A stretch of 14,528 nucleotides of DNA from Clostridia bacterium (GCA_900768525.1 CAAGDF010000021.1:1-14528), one strand, 5' to 3'; positions 1 through 6,754 are shown, counted from the stretch's first letter. Translations and numbers: made by a program. Notes: generated from the sequence alone by a model not told the origin.

Positions 1-282
1 ACGCCTTTGCACGACGGCGCAATGATAATTAACGACACGCGTATTCAGTCGGCCGGGTGCTTGCTGCCCACGTCGCAACGTATAAATCTTCCCAAAGAAC
101 TCGGTACGCGTCACCGTGCGGGTATCGGTATTACCGAGGCAATAAACGTAACGGCAATCATCGTATCGGAAGAAACGGGCGTTATCTCGGTTGCTCACGG
201 CGGTCAGCTCAAGCGTTATGCCGATACCGAAATGCTTAAAAACACGCTTAGAAACTTCTATTGGAAAGAGAAAATCAATTAA
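1..282 (+). CDS. cdaA: Diadenylate cyclase CdaA, C-terminal part (5' end outside window)
   Basis: Makes cyclic di-AMP from two ATP. The open frame runs in from the left edge (frame 1, first residues TPLHDGAMI), so the ATG/TTG codons inside it are not the start; about 93 residues remain of a family usually near 270, and the N-terminal membrane helices are missing. Seen: the DGA signature (LHDGAMII) and the RHRAG signature (GTRHRAGIGITE), the two hallmark motifs of DisA_N diadenylate cyclase domains, followed by the IIVSEETG strand typical of CdaA. The partial frame cannot be the DisA protein, because it ends after the cyclase domain with no helix-hairpin-helix region. A 35-codon membrane miniprotein follows 11 nt downstream behind an excellent ribosome binding site; the usual partner cdaR does not follow. 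Confidence 0.93.
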   Translation, partial: TPLHDGAMIINDTRIQSAGCLLPTSQRINLPKELGTRHRAGIGITEAINVTAIIVSEETGVISVAHGGQLKRYADTEMLKNTLRNFYWKEKIN

Positions 283-293
283 GGAGGGCGATT

Positions 294-401
294 ATGAAAA
301 AGAATGAAAGAAAAAAGAACAATGGCGTTGTAGAAGCCTTGCCGTATGTATTCATTGCGTTGGTACTCGCCTTCATTGCCGTAATAGCAATTCACGCTTA
401 A
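294..401 (+). CDS. 35-aa single-span membrane miniprotein downstream of cdaA
   Basis: Short gene with a strong Shine-Dalgarno AAGGAGGG at 281-288, five nucleotides before the ATG and overlapping the cdaA stop, so it is probably cotranscribed and translationally linked to cdaA. Seen: a basic N-terminus (MKKNERKKNN, residues 1-10) followed by one hydrophobic segment at about residues 16-34 (LPYVFIALVLAFIAVIAIHA), predicting a single transmembrane helix with the N-terminus inside. I do not recognise the family. CdaA is itself a membrane enzyme controlled by membrane partners, so a small regulator or subunit is possible, but that rests only on gene order. A terminator-like hairpin follows at 478-506. 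The strong ribosome binding site and sensible topology make it more credible than a random ORF of this size. Confidence 0.7.
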   Translation: MKKNERKKNNGVVEALPYVFIALVLAFIAVIAIHA

Positions 402-477
402 TAGCGATTTATAATCGGTAACTTTCGCAATGTTTTGCCGAAACGTAACCGCAATGAAACATAATAACTTACGTAAA

Positions 478-506
478 AAACGCCTTGTCGTTCGGACAGG
501 GCGTTT
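478..506. terminator. Bidirectional hairpin terminator between cdaA operon and lexA
   Basis: A 12-bp stem, AAACGCCTTGTC (478-489) with GACAGGGCGTTT (495-506), one G-U pair, loop GTTCG. Read on the - strand it ends in a run of six T (complement of 475-480), a good intrinsic terminator for transcription from lexA. Read on the + strand the tail is only GTTT then GCTATAAA, a weaker terminator for the cdaA operon. The 402-477 stretch before it shows nothing recognisable. Confidence 0.75.
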
Positions 507-525
507 GCTATAAATTGGTTATCGG

Positions 526-563
526 CGCACCGCTCAAGTGTAACCGCACCGCTCAAGTGTAAC
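526..563. repeat. 19-bp perfect tandem duplication
   Basis: CGCACCGCTCAAGTGTAAC occurs twice head to tail (526-544 and 545-563) without mismatch. The next bases (CG then GCCG) look like the start of a decayed third unit. It lies between the terminator hairpin and the 20-bp-period array. No function is evident. Confidence 0.9.
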
Positions 564-674
564 CGTGCCGACAAATTTCGGCAAATTCCGATACTTTTTC
601 GGCAGTTAACGCACTAAAGCGCAAGAAGGCGAAAAAAACTACAAATAACTACAATCGTTTGCAACTAATACCTG

Positions 675-978
675 ATATCGACAAATAACGCAAAATACCG
701 CACGTTGTAACCGATTTTCGACAAATAGCGCATAATGTAGCACTTATAACACTGCCGACTATTGGCAAATATCGCACATTACAGCGCAATATCGCATATT
801 GCAACATAATATCGCGCGATACGACTTAATATCAACAAAAAGCGCAAAATATCGCACATTGCGACCGGCTATCGACAAGCACCGCATATTATAGCGCAAT
901 ATCGCATATTGCAACATAATATCGCGCGTTATGACGAAATACCGCCAAAAAGCGCGCAATATCACGCGGCATAATCGA
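675..978. repeat. Degenerate 20-bp-period tandem repeat array
   Basis: About 14 units of 20 bp, most starting ATATCGC or a variant (ATACCGC, ATATCGA, CTATCGA). Unit starts are 675, 695, 715, 735, then after a 14-bp partial unit 769, 789, 809, 829, 849, 869, and after a 10-bp half unit 899, 919, 939, 959. Within units a CGC-containing half and a GCA/GCG-containing half alternate about every 10 bp. A 36-bp stretch is identical at 783-818 and 893-928, showing a 110-bp internal duplication. It runs up to about 15 bp from the 3' end of lexA. The 564-674 stretch before it has similar wording (CGACAAAT, CGGCAAAT) but no clear period. There is no spacer/repeat alternation, so this is not CRISPR. Confidence 0.85.
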
Positions 979-993
979 ATTGAAACAAGCGGC

Positions 994-1587
994 TCAGCGG
1001 TATTTACGGAGCAGCCCTTTAACTTTTGCGATAACGCAGGCGTTATCCACGATAATATCTGCCATCGTCTGATTTTCGGGGTGGAGTACGATTTTGCCGT
1101 TGCGGCGGAAAAACCTTTTCACCGTTGCGGAGTCCTCTATCATAGCGACGACGATATCGCCGTTATCGGCGGTTTCGGCTTTTTCGCAAATGATTTTATC
1201 TCCGTTCAAAATGCCCGCATCGATCATGCTTTCGCCCTTAACCTGAAGCAAAAAGCAAGTTCCGTCGCCCACGAATTCGGGCGGCAGCGGGTAATACCCG
1301 TCAAGATTTTCGACGGCGAGAATAGGCTGCCCCGCGGTAACCGTACCGACGAGCGGCACGCTCACGAACTCGGGCGTATCGGTCAGCGAGATAGCACGGT
1401 TCTTGTTTGCGTTGCGCGTAATAACACCGCGTTCTTCAAGTTTATCGAGGTAGTAATGCGCTGTGGCTGTAGACTTGATATTGAGCGCGCGGCAAATTTC
1501 GCGCACGGAAGGCGGATATCCGTTTTCGGACTGATAATTCCGCACGTATTCGGTTACGGCAACGAGTTTATCTTCGATTTTTCCCAT
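994..1587 (-). CDS. lexA: LexA repressor (SOS regulator, self-cleaving)
   Basis: Transcriptional repressor of the DNA-damage response; RecA-DNA filaments trigger its self-cleavage. Length 197 aa, normal for LexA. Seen: a winged helix-turn-helix at about residues 5-65 (PPSVREICRALNIKSTATAHYYLDKL region), a hinge, then the S24-type latent protease domain with the Ala85-Gly86 cleavage site (GTVTAGQPI), nucleophile Ser120 (KGESM) and general-base Lys157 (ATVKRFF). The start is set by GAGGGG at 1593-1598 on the - strand, five bases before the ATG. It has its own SOS box overlapping the -35 element, so autoregulation is expected. It is the only - strand gene here. No hairpin lies close to the stop; the first good - strand terminator is at 478-506, beyond the repeat array. 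Confidence 0.97.
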   Translation of the reverse strand: MGKIEDKLVAVTEYVRNYQSENGYPPSVREICRALNIKSTATAHYYLDKLEERGVITRNANKNRAISLTDTPEFVSVPLVGTVTAGQPILAVENLDGYYPLPPEFVGDGTCFLLQVKGESMIDAGILNGDKIICEKAETADNGDIVVAMIEDSATVKRFFRRNGKIVLHPENQTMADIIVDNACVIAKVKGLLRKYR

Positions 1588-1623
1588 ATGTACCCCTCGG
1601 CGTTACATATAATCAGTACAATA

Positions 1624-1652
1624 AGTTTAACATAGACCAAAAAATAAAGCAA
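1624..1652 (-). promoter_or_regulatory. lexA promoter
   Basis: On the - strand, -35 TTGCTT (1647-1652), a 17-bp spacer and -10 TAAACT (1624-1629), located 37 bp upstream of the lexA ATG. The SOS box overlaps the -35, the expected geometry for repression. Confidence 0.65.
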
Positions 1653-1663
1653 ACGTTTGTTCA
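1650..1663 (-). promoter_or_regulatory. LexA operator (SOS box)
   Basis: The - strand reads GAACAAACGTTTG, matching the Firmicutes SOS-box pattern GAAC-N4-GTTY (GAAC from 1659-1662, GTTT from 1651-1654). It overlaps the lexA -35 hexamer and lies about 30 bp upstream of the divergent gene at 1693, so it could also affect that gene. Confidence 0.8.
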
Positions 1664-1692
1664 CATTTTTTAACAAATAATGAGGCAAAATT

Positions 1693-2004
1693 ATGAAAAA
1701 CGGTAGAAGCAAAGACGGAAAATGCGTATTATACGATCGTGACTGCATAGATTGCGGCGAGTGCGAATTTTGCGATCTCAATCCGCTTAAAATTTGCGAT
1801 AACTGCGGCAAGTGCCTGCATATGGACGATTACGCCACCATAAAGATAGAGGGCATATTCGCCCAAGCCGATCACGCGCATGATCATGCCGACGATTGCG
1901 GCTGCGGTTGCCATGACCACGACCACGATCACGACGATGACTGCGATTGCGGCTGTCATGATCATTCGCACGCGCACAAGCATAACGGAAAAGTATTGCA
2001 TTAA
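1693..2004 (+). CDS. Cys/His-rich putative metal-binding protein, divergent from lexA
   Basis: Small 103-aa protein of unknown function. Seen: an N-terminal cysteine cluster (C11, C18, C21, C24, C27, C35, C38, C41) with motifs DCIDCGECEFCDL and KICDNCGKC, resembling zinc or Fe-S ligand spacing; a short linker (residues 43-60); then a tail almost entirely of His, Asp and Cys, with a near-duplicated block DDCGCGCHDHDH / DDCDCGCHDHSH (residues 67-78 and 82-93). In total 14 Cys and about 14 His. GAGG at 1682-1685 supports the ATG. The His/Asp tail resembles metal-chelating tails of nickel, zinc or cobalt chaperones, so a metal store or chaperone is plausible; I cannot name the family. It has no signal peptide or membrane segment. 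The 105-bp gap to lexA holds the SOS box. Confidence 0.85.
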   Translation: MKNGRSKDGKCVLYDRDCIDCGECEFCDLNPLKICDNCGKCLHMDDYATIKIEGIFAQADHAHDHADDCGCGCHDHDHDHDDDCDCGCHDHSHAHKHNGKVLH

Positions 2005-2087
2005 GGCAAAACATTTTCTACATGCGCGACATATATTGATATATACGCATATTTATAAATGCGCATAAAAACATTCCGACTACAAAT

Positions 2088-3899
2088 ATGGAAAATCGTA
2101 TTCTTGACAAAATACGTTCGGTGACGGACGTTAAAGAGTTGGCTGTCGACGAGTTAAACGCGCTGTGCGGCGAAATCCGCAGCGAGATAATTTCGACGGT
2201 GGAAAAAAACGGCGGGCATTTGTCCTCTGCGCTCGGCGCGGTAGAGGCTATTGTCGCGCTGTGTTCGGTATACGATTTTTCGGTCGATAAACTTTTCTTC
2301 GACGTCGGGCATCAGTCGTATGCGTTCAAACTTTTAAACACGGGCAGGAAAGAATTTGCAAAAATAAGAACCGAGGGCGGCGCAAGCGGTTTTTGCGGCG
2401 ACGACAAGACTTCGGCTGACGGTTTTATCGGCGGGCACGCGGGCAATTCGCTGTCGGCGGCGAGCGGTTACGCCTACGCGCGCGATAAAAAGGGCGGCGA
2501 AGAAAACGTCGTAGTGTTTATCGGCGATGCGTCGCTGTTCAACGGCGAAAATCTCGAGGCGTTGTTCGTCAATGCCGAAAAGCCCAAAAAATTGCTCATA
2601 GTGTTCAACGATAACGGAATGAGTATTTCCGAAAACCGCAACGGCGCATACAGGTTCTTTTCAAAACTTGCACTGCGCAAAAGCTATCGCAACACCAAAA
2701 ACTTTTTGCATAAAATTCTCGGCAATCGACTTATCGCGCGCGGGCTTAAACGGCTCAAATCAAATTTCAAACATTCGGTTTCGCCCGCGACCGTGCTCGA
2801 CGAGGTTGGCATGAAATATTTCGGCGTGTTCGACGGACACGACGTAAAAACCCTGCGCTCGGCAATGCAAGAGATAAAATCGCGTGAAAAGCCGTGTTTT
2901 TTGCATATAAAAACCAAAAAAGGCAAGGGGCTTGAGTGCGCCGAAAGCGATCCCGAGTGTTATCACGGAATCGGCGGCGGGTTAAAAGTCGGTCGCAACG
3001 ATTTTTCGCTCGGCGTTTCCGAAATACTGCCCGAACTTGCCGAAAAGGACGATAAAATCATAGCCGTAACCGCGGGTATGAAATCGGGCACGGGGTTATC
3101 CGCTTTTGCCGAAAAATTTCCCGACCGTTTTGTGGACGTCGGCATATGCGAAGAATATGCCGTAACCTTTGCCGCGGGTGTTGCGTACAACGGGCTTAAA
3201 CCCGTCGTGTGCATATATTCCACTTTTTTGCAGCGCGCTTACGATCAGATAATAACCGACGTTTGCATGCAAAATCTTCCCGTGGTGTTTTTGCTCGATC
3301 GCTCGGGCTTCGTCGGCGCGGACGGAAAAACCCATCAGGGACTATTCGATTTGTCTTATCTCCGCACTGTTCCCAACCTCACCGTGCTTGCGCCCAAAGA
3401 TACCGCCGAACTTAAACAAATGCTCGTTTACGCATTGTCGGCGGGCACTCCCGTGGCTATAAGATATTGCAACGGTATTTGCAAGGATGTAGAAACGCGC
3501 GAACCGTTCGTTGAGCCGGGGCGTTGGGAATTGCTTAAATCGGGCGATAAAGTCGCGGTGTTCGCGGTGGGTAACAGAATGAACGCGCTTGCTTTGCGGG
3601 TTGCCGAAAAATTCGGCGATGCGGTGGCGGCGGTAAATTGCAATTCCATAAAACCGATCGACAAAAATATGCTCGAAAAATTTGCGTCCGTTCCGATCGT
3701 TGTTATGGAAGAAAACGTATCGTGCGGCGGGTTCGGCGAGTGCGTTGCGGCGTACCGCGCGCAAAAAGGTCATTCCAAAGTCGTGTGCCTTTCCGCGGGC
3801 GACGCTTTTTGCGAACATGCTTCGGTGGATCGTCAGCTTGAAAAGAGAGGACTTGACGAGCAGTCGCTGACGGATGCGGTTAACAAGCTGCTTGATTAG
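2088..3899 (+). CDS. dxs: 1-deoxy-D-xylulose-5-phosphate synthase-like (divergent)
   Basis: Thiamine-diphosphate enzyme; the family condenses pyruvate with glyceraldehyde-3-phosphate at the entry of the MEP isoprenoid pathway and feeds thiamine and pyridoxal synthesis. Length 603 aa, slightly short against about 620. Seen: GGHLSSALGAVE (His44), FDVGHQSYA (His75), GHAGNSLSA (116-124), cofactor motif GDASLFNGENLEAL (146-159), FNDNGMSISEN (173-183), DPECYHGIG (288-296), pyrimidine domain GICEEYAVTFAAG (352-364, Glu355), LDRSGFVGADGKTHQG (403-418, His416), and a C-terminal transketolase domain from about 475. Departures from the usual family are GDG to GDA, AEQHAVTF to CEEYAVTF, and a basic insert-like stretch at 195-230. 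There is no clear Shine-Dalgarno before the ATG. It could be the housekeeping enzyme or a diverged paralogue. Confidence 0.85.
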   Translation: MENRILDKIRSVTDVKELAVDELNALCGEIRSEIISTVEKNGGHLSSALGAVEAIVALCSVYDFSVDKLFFDVGHQSYAFKLLNTGRKEFAKIRTEGGASGFCGDDKTSADGFIGGHAGNSLSAASGYAYARDKKGGEENVVVFIGDASLFNGENLEALFVNAEKPKKLLIVFNDNGMSISENRNGAYRFFSKLALRKSYRNTKNFLHKILGNRLIARGLKRLKSNFKHSVSPATVLDEVGMKYFGVFDGHDVKTLRSAMQEIKSREKPCFLHIKTKKGKGLECAESDPECYHGIGGGLKVGRNDFSLGVSEILPELAEKDDKIIAVTAGMKSGTGLSAFAEKFPDRFVDVGICEEYAVTFAAGVAYNGLKPVVCIYSTFLQRAYDQIITDVCMQNLPVVFLLDRSGFVGADGKTHQGLFDLSYLRTVPNLTVLAPKDTAELKQMLVYALSAGTPVAIRYCNGICKDVETREPFVEPGRWELLKSGDKVAVFAVGNRMNALALRVAEKFGDAVAAVNCNSIKPIDKNMLEKFASVPIVVMEENVSCGGFGECVAAYRAQKGHSKVVCLSAGDAFCEHASVDRQLEKRGLDEQSLTDAVNKLLD

Positions 3900-3924
3900 T
3901 TTTCGTTTTCGGCGGCTAAAAAAA

Positions 3925-3956
3925 CGACTGCGTTTTATAGTGCTTGCGGGCAGTCG
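3925..3956 (-). terminator. Hairpin after the dxs-like gene, T-tract on - strand only
   Basis: Perfect 7-bp stem CGACTGC (3925-3931) / GCAGTCG (3950-3956) with an 18-nt loop. The run of A at 3918-3924 becomes a T-tract on the - strand, where no gene would use it; on the + strand no T-tract follows. It may block antisense transcription or stabilise the dxs-like mRNA 3' end. Of the rest of 3900-4068, only a TATAAT at 4015-4020 is notable. Confidence 0.35.
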
Positions 3957-4068
3957 AACCACAATATATAGCGGTAAAATAATTCATCGGTATGCAATAA
4001 TTATTCATTCGATGTATAATCAAAATACAGTTTCATATGTGCGTCGGCAAGTTAAAAGCGAGTAATCG

Positions 4069-4117
4069 AAAGCTCTTCTGTAAGGTAGTTGCAAAACTGC
4101 GCGGAAAGGGCTTTTTG
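4069..4117 (+). terminator. Structured intrinsic terminator upstream of the nrdD region
   Basis: Outer stem AAAGCTCTT (4069-4077) / AAGGGCTTT (4106-4114), one G-U pair, followed by TTGTTT. Inside it sits a second hairpin, GTAGTT (4085-4090) / AACTGC (4095-4100), closed by a GCAA tetraloop. It probably ends dxs-like transcription, or a short transcript starting near 4026. Confidence 0.65.
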
Positions 4118-4185
4118 TTTGCGATTTTTTCGGGTGAAAAGTGTATTTTTCTCAGCGTATAATTATAGGTGTATACATAATAAAA

Positions 4186-4201
4186 ACACAACATATTGTG
4201 T
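4186..4201 (+). promoter_or_regulatory. NrdR box 1
   Basis: ACACAACATATTGTGT, a near-perfect palindrome matching the NrdR-box consensus (ACAC-WATATW-GTGT type). It lies upstream of the nrdD promoter, 32 bp from box 2 start to start, the helical spacing known for paired NrdR boxes. Confidence 0.85.
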
Positions 4202-4217
4202 TTGAAAAAAATTTCAC

Positions 4218-4233
4218 ATACAATATATTGTGA
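4218..4233 (+). promoter_or_regulatory. NrdR box 2
   Basis: ATACAATATATTGTGA, a palindromic core CAATATATTG, second of the pair. It ends 16 bp before the -35 hexamer. NrdR is an ATP-cone repressor that senses dATP/ATP, so nrdD is expected to be repressed when dNTP pools are full. Confidence 0.85.
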
Positions 4234-4249
4234 ATACGTCGGTTTTTTC

Positions 4250-4278
4250 TTGACTAAAAAAAACGGCTGTGTTATGAT
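4250..4278 (+). promoter_or_regulatory. nrdD promoter
   Basis: -35 TTGACT (4250-4255), exactly 17 bp, -10 TATGAT (4273-4278): close to the sigma-A consensus. Initiation near 4285 gives a leader of about 88 nt before the ATG at 4373. I recognise no riboswitch in that leader. Confidence 0.85.
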
Positions 4279-4372
4279 ATGAAGCGTTCAGACGTAAAGC
4301 GTTCGGGTTGGGGCTTGCAAAGGTTCTCACGATGGGCGTTTTTCACAAAAAATTACTATTACGGAGTATAAC

Positions 4373-6754
4373 ATGTATCAAGTTGTAAAGAGAGACGGAA
4401 CAAAAGTAGCATTCGATCTGAATAAGATCAAAACGGCGATAACAAAAGCATTTCAGGCTTGCGAAAAACCGTACGACGAAAACGTTATCGATTTTATCGT
4501 ACTCAAAGTCACTGCGGATTTTTCCGATAAGATTCACGACGGAACCGTCGCGGTCGAGGACGTGCAGGACAGCGTTGAAAAAGTTTTAAGCGAAGCGGGC
4601 TATCATGACGTTGCGAAGAGCTACATTTTGTATCGTAAAAATCGCGAAAAACTCCGCAATATCAAGTCCACGATTATAGACTATAAAGAATTGGTAGACA
4701 GCTATGTAAAATCTACCGACTGGCGCGTAAAGGAAAACTCCACCGTTACCTATTCGGTCGGCGGTCTTATTCTCAGCAACTCGGGTGCGATAACCGCAAA
4801 CTACTGGCTGTCCGAGGTTTACGATCAGGAAATTGCCGACGCACACAGAAACGCGGAAATTCACATTCACGATTTGTCTATGCTTACGGGCTATTGCGCG
4901 GGTTGGTCGTTAAAGCAACTAATCAAAGAGGGGCTTGGCGGCGTTGTCGGGAAAATCACTTCCTCGCCCGCAAGTCACCTTGCCACGCTGTGCAATCAGA
5001 TGGTAAACTTCCTCGGCATTATGCAAAACGAATGGGCAGGTGCGCAAGCGTTCTCGTCTTTCGATACTTATCTTGCACCGTTTGTCAAAGTCGATAACCT
5101 TACTTATAACGAAGTCAAAAAGTGCGTCGAATCCTTCATTTACGGCGTAAACACGCCCAGCCGCTGGGGCACTCAGGCACCGTTCTCCAACGTAACTATC
5201 GACTGGACTGTTCCTGCCGACCTTGCCGAACTCCCCGCAATCGTGGGCGGCAAAGAGCAGGACTTCAAATATAAAGACTGTCAGAAAGAAATGGATATGG
5301 TAAACAAAGCGTTTATCGAAATCATGATCGACGGCGATGCCAACGGTCGCGGTTTCCAATATCCTATTCCTACGTATTCAATAACTAAGGATTTTGACTG
5401 GTCTGAAACCGAAAACAACAGATTATTGTTTGAAATGACGGCTAAATACGGTACTCCGTATTTCAGCAACTATATAAACAGCGATATGCAACCCAGCGAC
5501 GTAAGAAGTATGTGCTGCAGACTGCGTCTCGATCTTCGCGAGCTCCGCAAAAAATCGGGTGGTTTCTTCGGCAGCGGCGAAAGCACCGGTTCGGTCGGCG
5601 TTGTTACCATCAATATGCCGAGAATAGCATATCAATCGACCGACGAAGCCGATTTCTATAAACGTCTTGACAGGCTTATGGATATCTCCGCTCGTTCGCT
5701 CAAGGTTAAACGTAACGTAATTACCAAACTTCTCGACGAAGGTTTGTATCCTTACACCAAGCGTTATCTCGGCACGTTCGCAAACCATTTCTCCACGATC
5801 GGTCTTATCGGTATGAACGAAGCGTGTCTTAACGCCAAGTGGCTTAAGAAAGATTTAACTCATCGCGAAGCGCAGGAATTTACCAAACAGGTACTCGTTC
5901 ACATGCGCGACAGACTCTCCGACTATCAGGAACTGTACGGCGATCTTTACAATCTCGAGGCAACTCCCGCCGAGTCCACGACCTACAGAATGGCTAAGCA
6001 CGACGTCAAGGATTTCCCCGATATCATCACCGCCGCACCCAAGGGCGAAACGCCTTATTATACCAACAGTTCGCACTTGCCCGTAGGTTATACCGAAGAT
6101 ATCTTCTCCGCTCTCGACGTTCAGGACGAATTGCAGACGTTGTACACCTCGGGAACGGTATTCCATGCATTCCTCGGCGAAAAGATGCCCGATTGGAAAT
6201 CGGCTGCAAACCTCGTAAGAAAGATTGCGGAGAACTATAAACTGCCTTACTACACGCTTTCGCCCACGTATTCCGTTTGCAGAAAGCACGGCTATATAAG
6301 CGGTGAAAAATACACTTGCCCCATTTGTGGCGAAAAGACCGAGGTTTACAGCAGAATAACAGGTTACTATCGTCCCGTTCAGAACTGGAACGAGGGTAAA
6401 ATGGAAGAGTTCAAAGAGAGAAAAACTTACGACGTATTGAACCCTGCATATAAACCCACCAACAAAAAGGGCGGCGAAGCGGCTGAAAAGCAGGAAACCG
6501 CCGCAACCGAAGCACCCAAGCTCAGCGGTTACACGTTGTTCACCACCGCTACTTGCCCCAAATGTAAAGCGATCAAAGCTATTTTCGATAAGGGCGGAGT
6601 AAAATATAACGTAGTCGATTGTTATGCCGATACCGATTTGGTTAAAGCATACGGCGTAACCAACGCGCCTACGCTTGTCGTTTCCCACGGCGATACTTAC
6701 GATATCTACCGCGGCGAGGGCGATATCCGCAAATTCTACGACAGCATCAGATAA
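4373..6754 (+). CDS. nrdD: Anaerobic ribonucleoside-triphosphate reductase NrdD with fused C-terminal redoxin
   Basis: Oxygen-sensitive glycyl-radical enzyme that makes dNTPs from NTPs. 793 aa. Seen: ATP-cone allosteric domain at residues 1-95 (VVKRDGTKVAFD, SYILYRKNREK); the ten-stranded barrel, with candidate active-site cysteines C175 (GYCAGW) and C381/C382 (MCCRLRLD); a C-terminal metal site C636-x2-H639 ... C649-x2-C652; and the glycyl-radical segment RITGYYRP with Gly664. After a linker rich in Lys, Glu and Ala (about 692-716) comes a roughly 75-residue glutaredoxin/NrdH-like domain with CPKC at 728-731 and a likely cis-proline at NAPT (Pro766). The fused redoxin suggests thiol rather than formate reduction. 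GGAG at 4363-4366 sets the start. The activase gene nrdG is not in this window. Regulated by paired NrdR boxes. Confidence 0.96.
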   Translation: MYQVVKRDGTKVAFDLNKIKTAITKAFQACEKPYDENVIDFIVLKVTADFSDKIHDGTVAVEDVQDSVEKVLSEAGYHDVAKSYILYRKNREKLRNIKSTIIDYKELVDSYVKSTDWRVKENSTVTYSVGGLILSNSGAITANYWLSEVYDQEIADAHRNAEIHIHDLSMLTGYCAGWSLKQLIKEGLGGVVGKITSSPASHLATLCNQMVNFLGIMQNEWAGAQAFSSFDTYLAPFVKVDNLTYNEVKKCVESFIYGVNTPSRWGTQAPFSNVTIDWTVPADLAELPAIVGGKEQDFKYKDCQKEMDMVNKAFIEIMIDGDANGRGFQYPIPTYSITKDFDWSETENNRLLFEMTAKYGTPYFSNYINSDMQPSDVRSMCCRLRLDLRELRKKSGGFFGSGESTGSVGVVTINMPRIAYQSTDEADFYKRLDRLMDISARSLKVKRNVITKLLDEGLYPYTKRYLGTFANHFSTIGLIGMNEACLNAKWLKKDLTHREAQEFTKQVLVHMRDRLSDYQELYGDLYNLEATPAESTTYRMAKHDVKDFPDIITAAPKGETPYYTNSSHLPVGYTEDIFSALDVQDELQTLYTSGTVFHAFLGEKMPDWKSAANLVRKIAENYKLPYYTLSPTYSVCRKHGYISGEKYTCPICGEKTEVYSRITGYYRPVQNWNEGKMEEFKERKTYDVLNPAYKPTNKKGGEAAEKQETAATEAPKLSGYTLFTTATCPKCKAIKAIFDKGGVKYNVVDCYADTDLVKAYGVTNAPTLVVSHGDTYDIYRGEGDIRKFYDSIR

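Noticed and set aside
759..965. 68-aa - strand ORF
   Set aside because: Lies entirely in the 20-bp-period repeat and its protein just repeats RYFV/RYNM-like wording; no family or start signal.
675..978. CRISPR array
   Set aside because: No constant repeat with unique spacers; units are contiguous, degenerate and only 20 bp, and there are no cas genes.
931..1635. 234-aa + strand ORF opposite lexA
   Set aside because: Antisense mirror of a clear LexA frame; no ribosome binding site, and its 5' part runs through the repeat array.
2021..2063. AT-rich inverted repeats before the dxs-like gene (CGCAT/ATGCG and ATATA/TATAT)
   Set aside because: Overlapping alternative palindromes in AT-rich sequence; promoter spacing does not work (TTGATA to TATAAA is 12 bp), so no confident regulatory call.
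3342..3962. 206-aa - strand ORF opposite the dxs-like gene
   Set aside because: Antisense to conserved transketolase-family motifs; basic, low-complexity protein without recognisable domains.
4285..4372. Riboswitch in the nrdD leader
   Set aside because: About 88 nt with no conserved cobalamin-box or other aptamer signature and no terminator or sequestering hairpin that I can identify.
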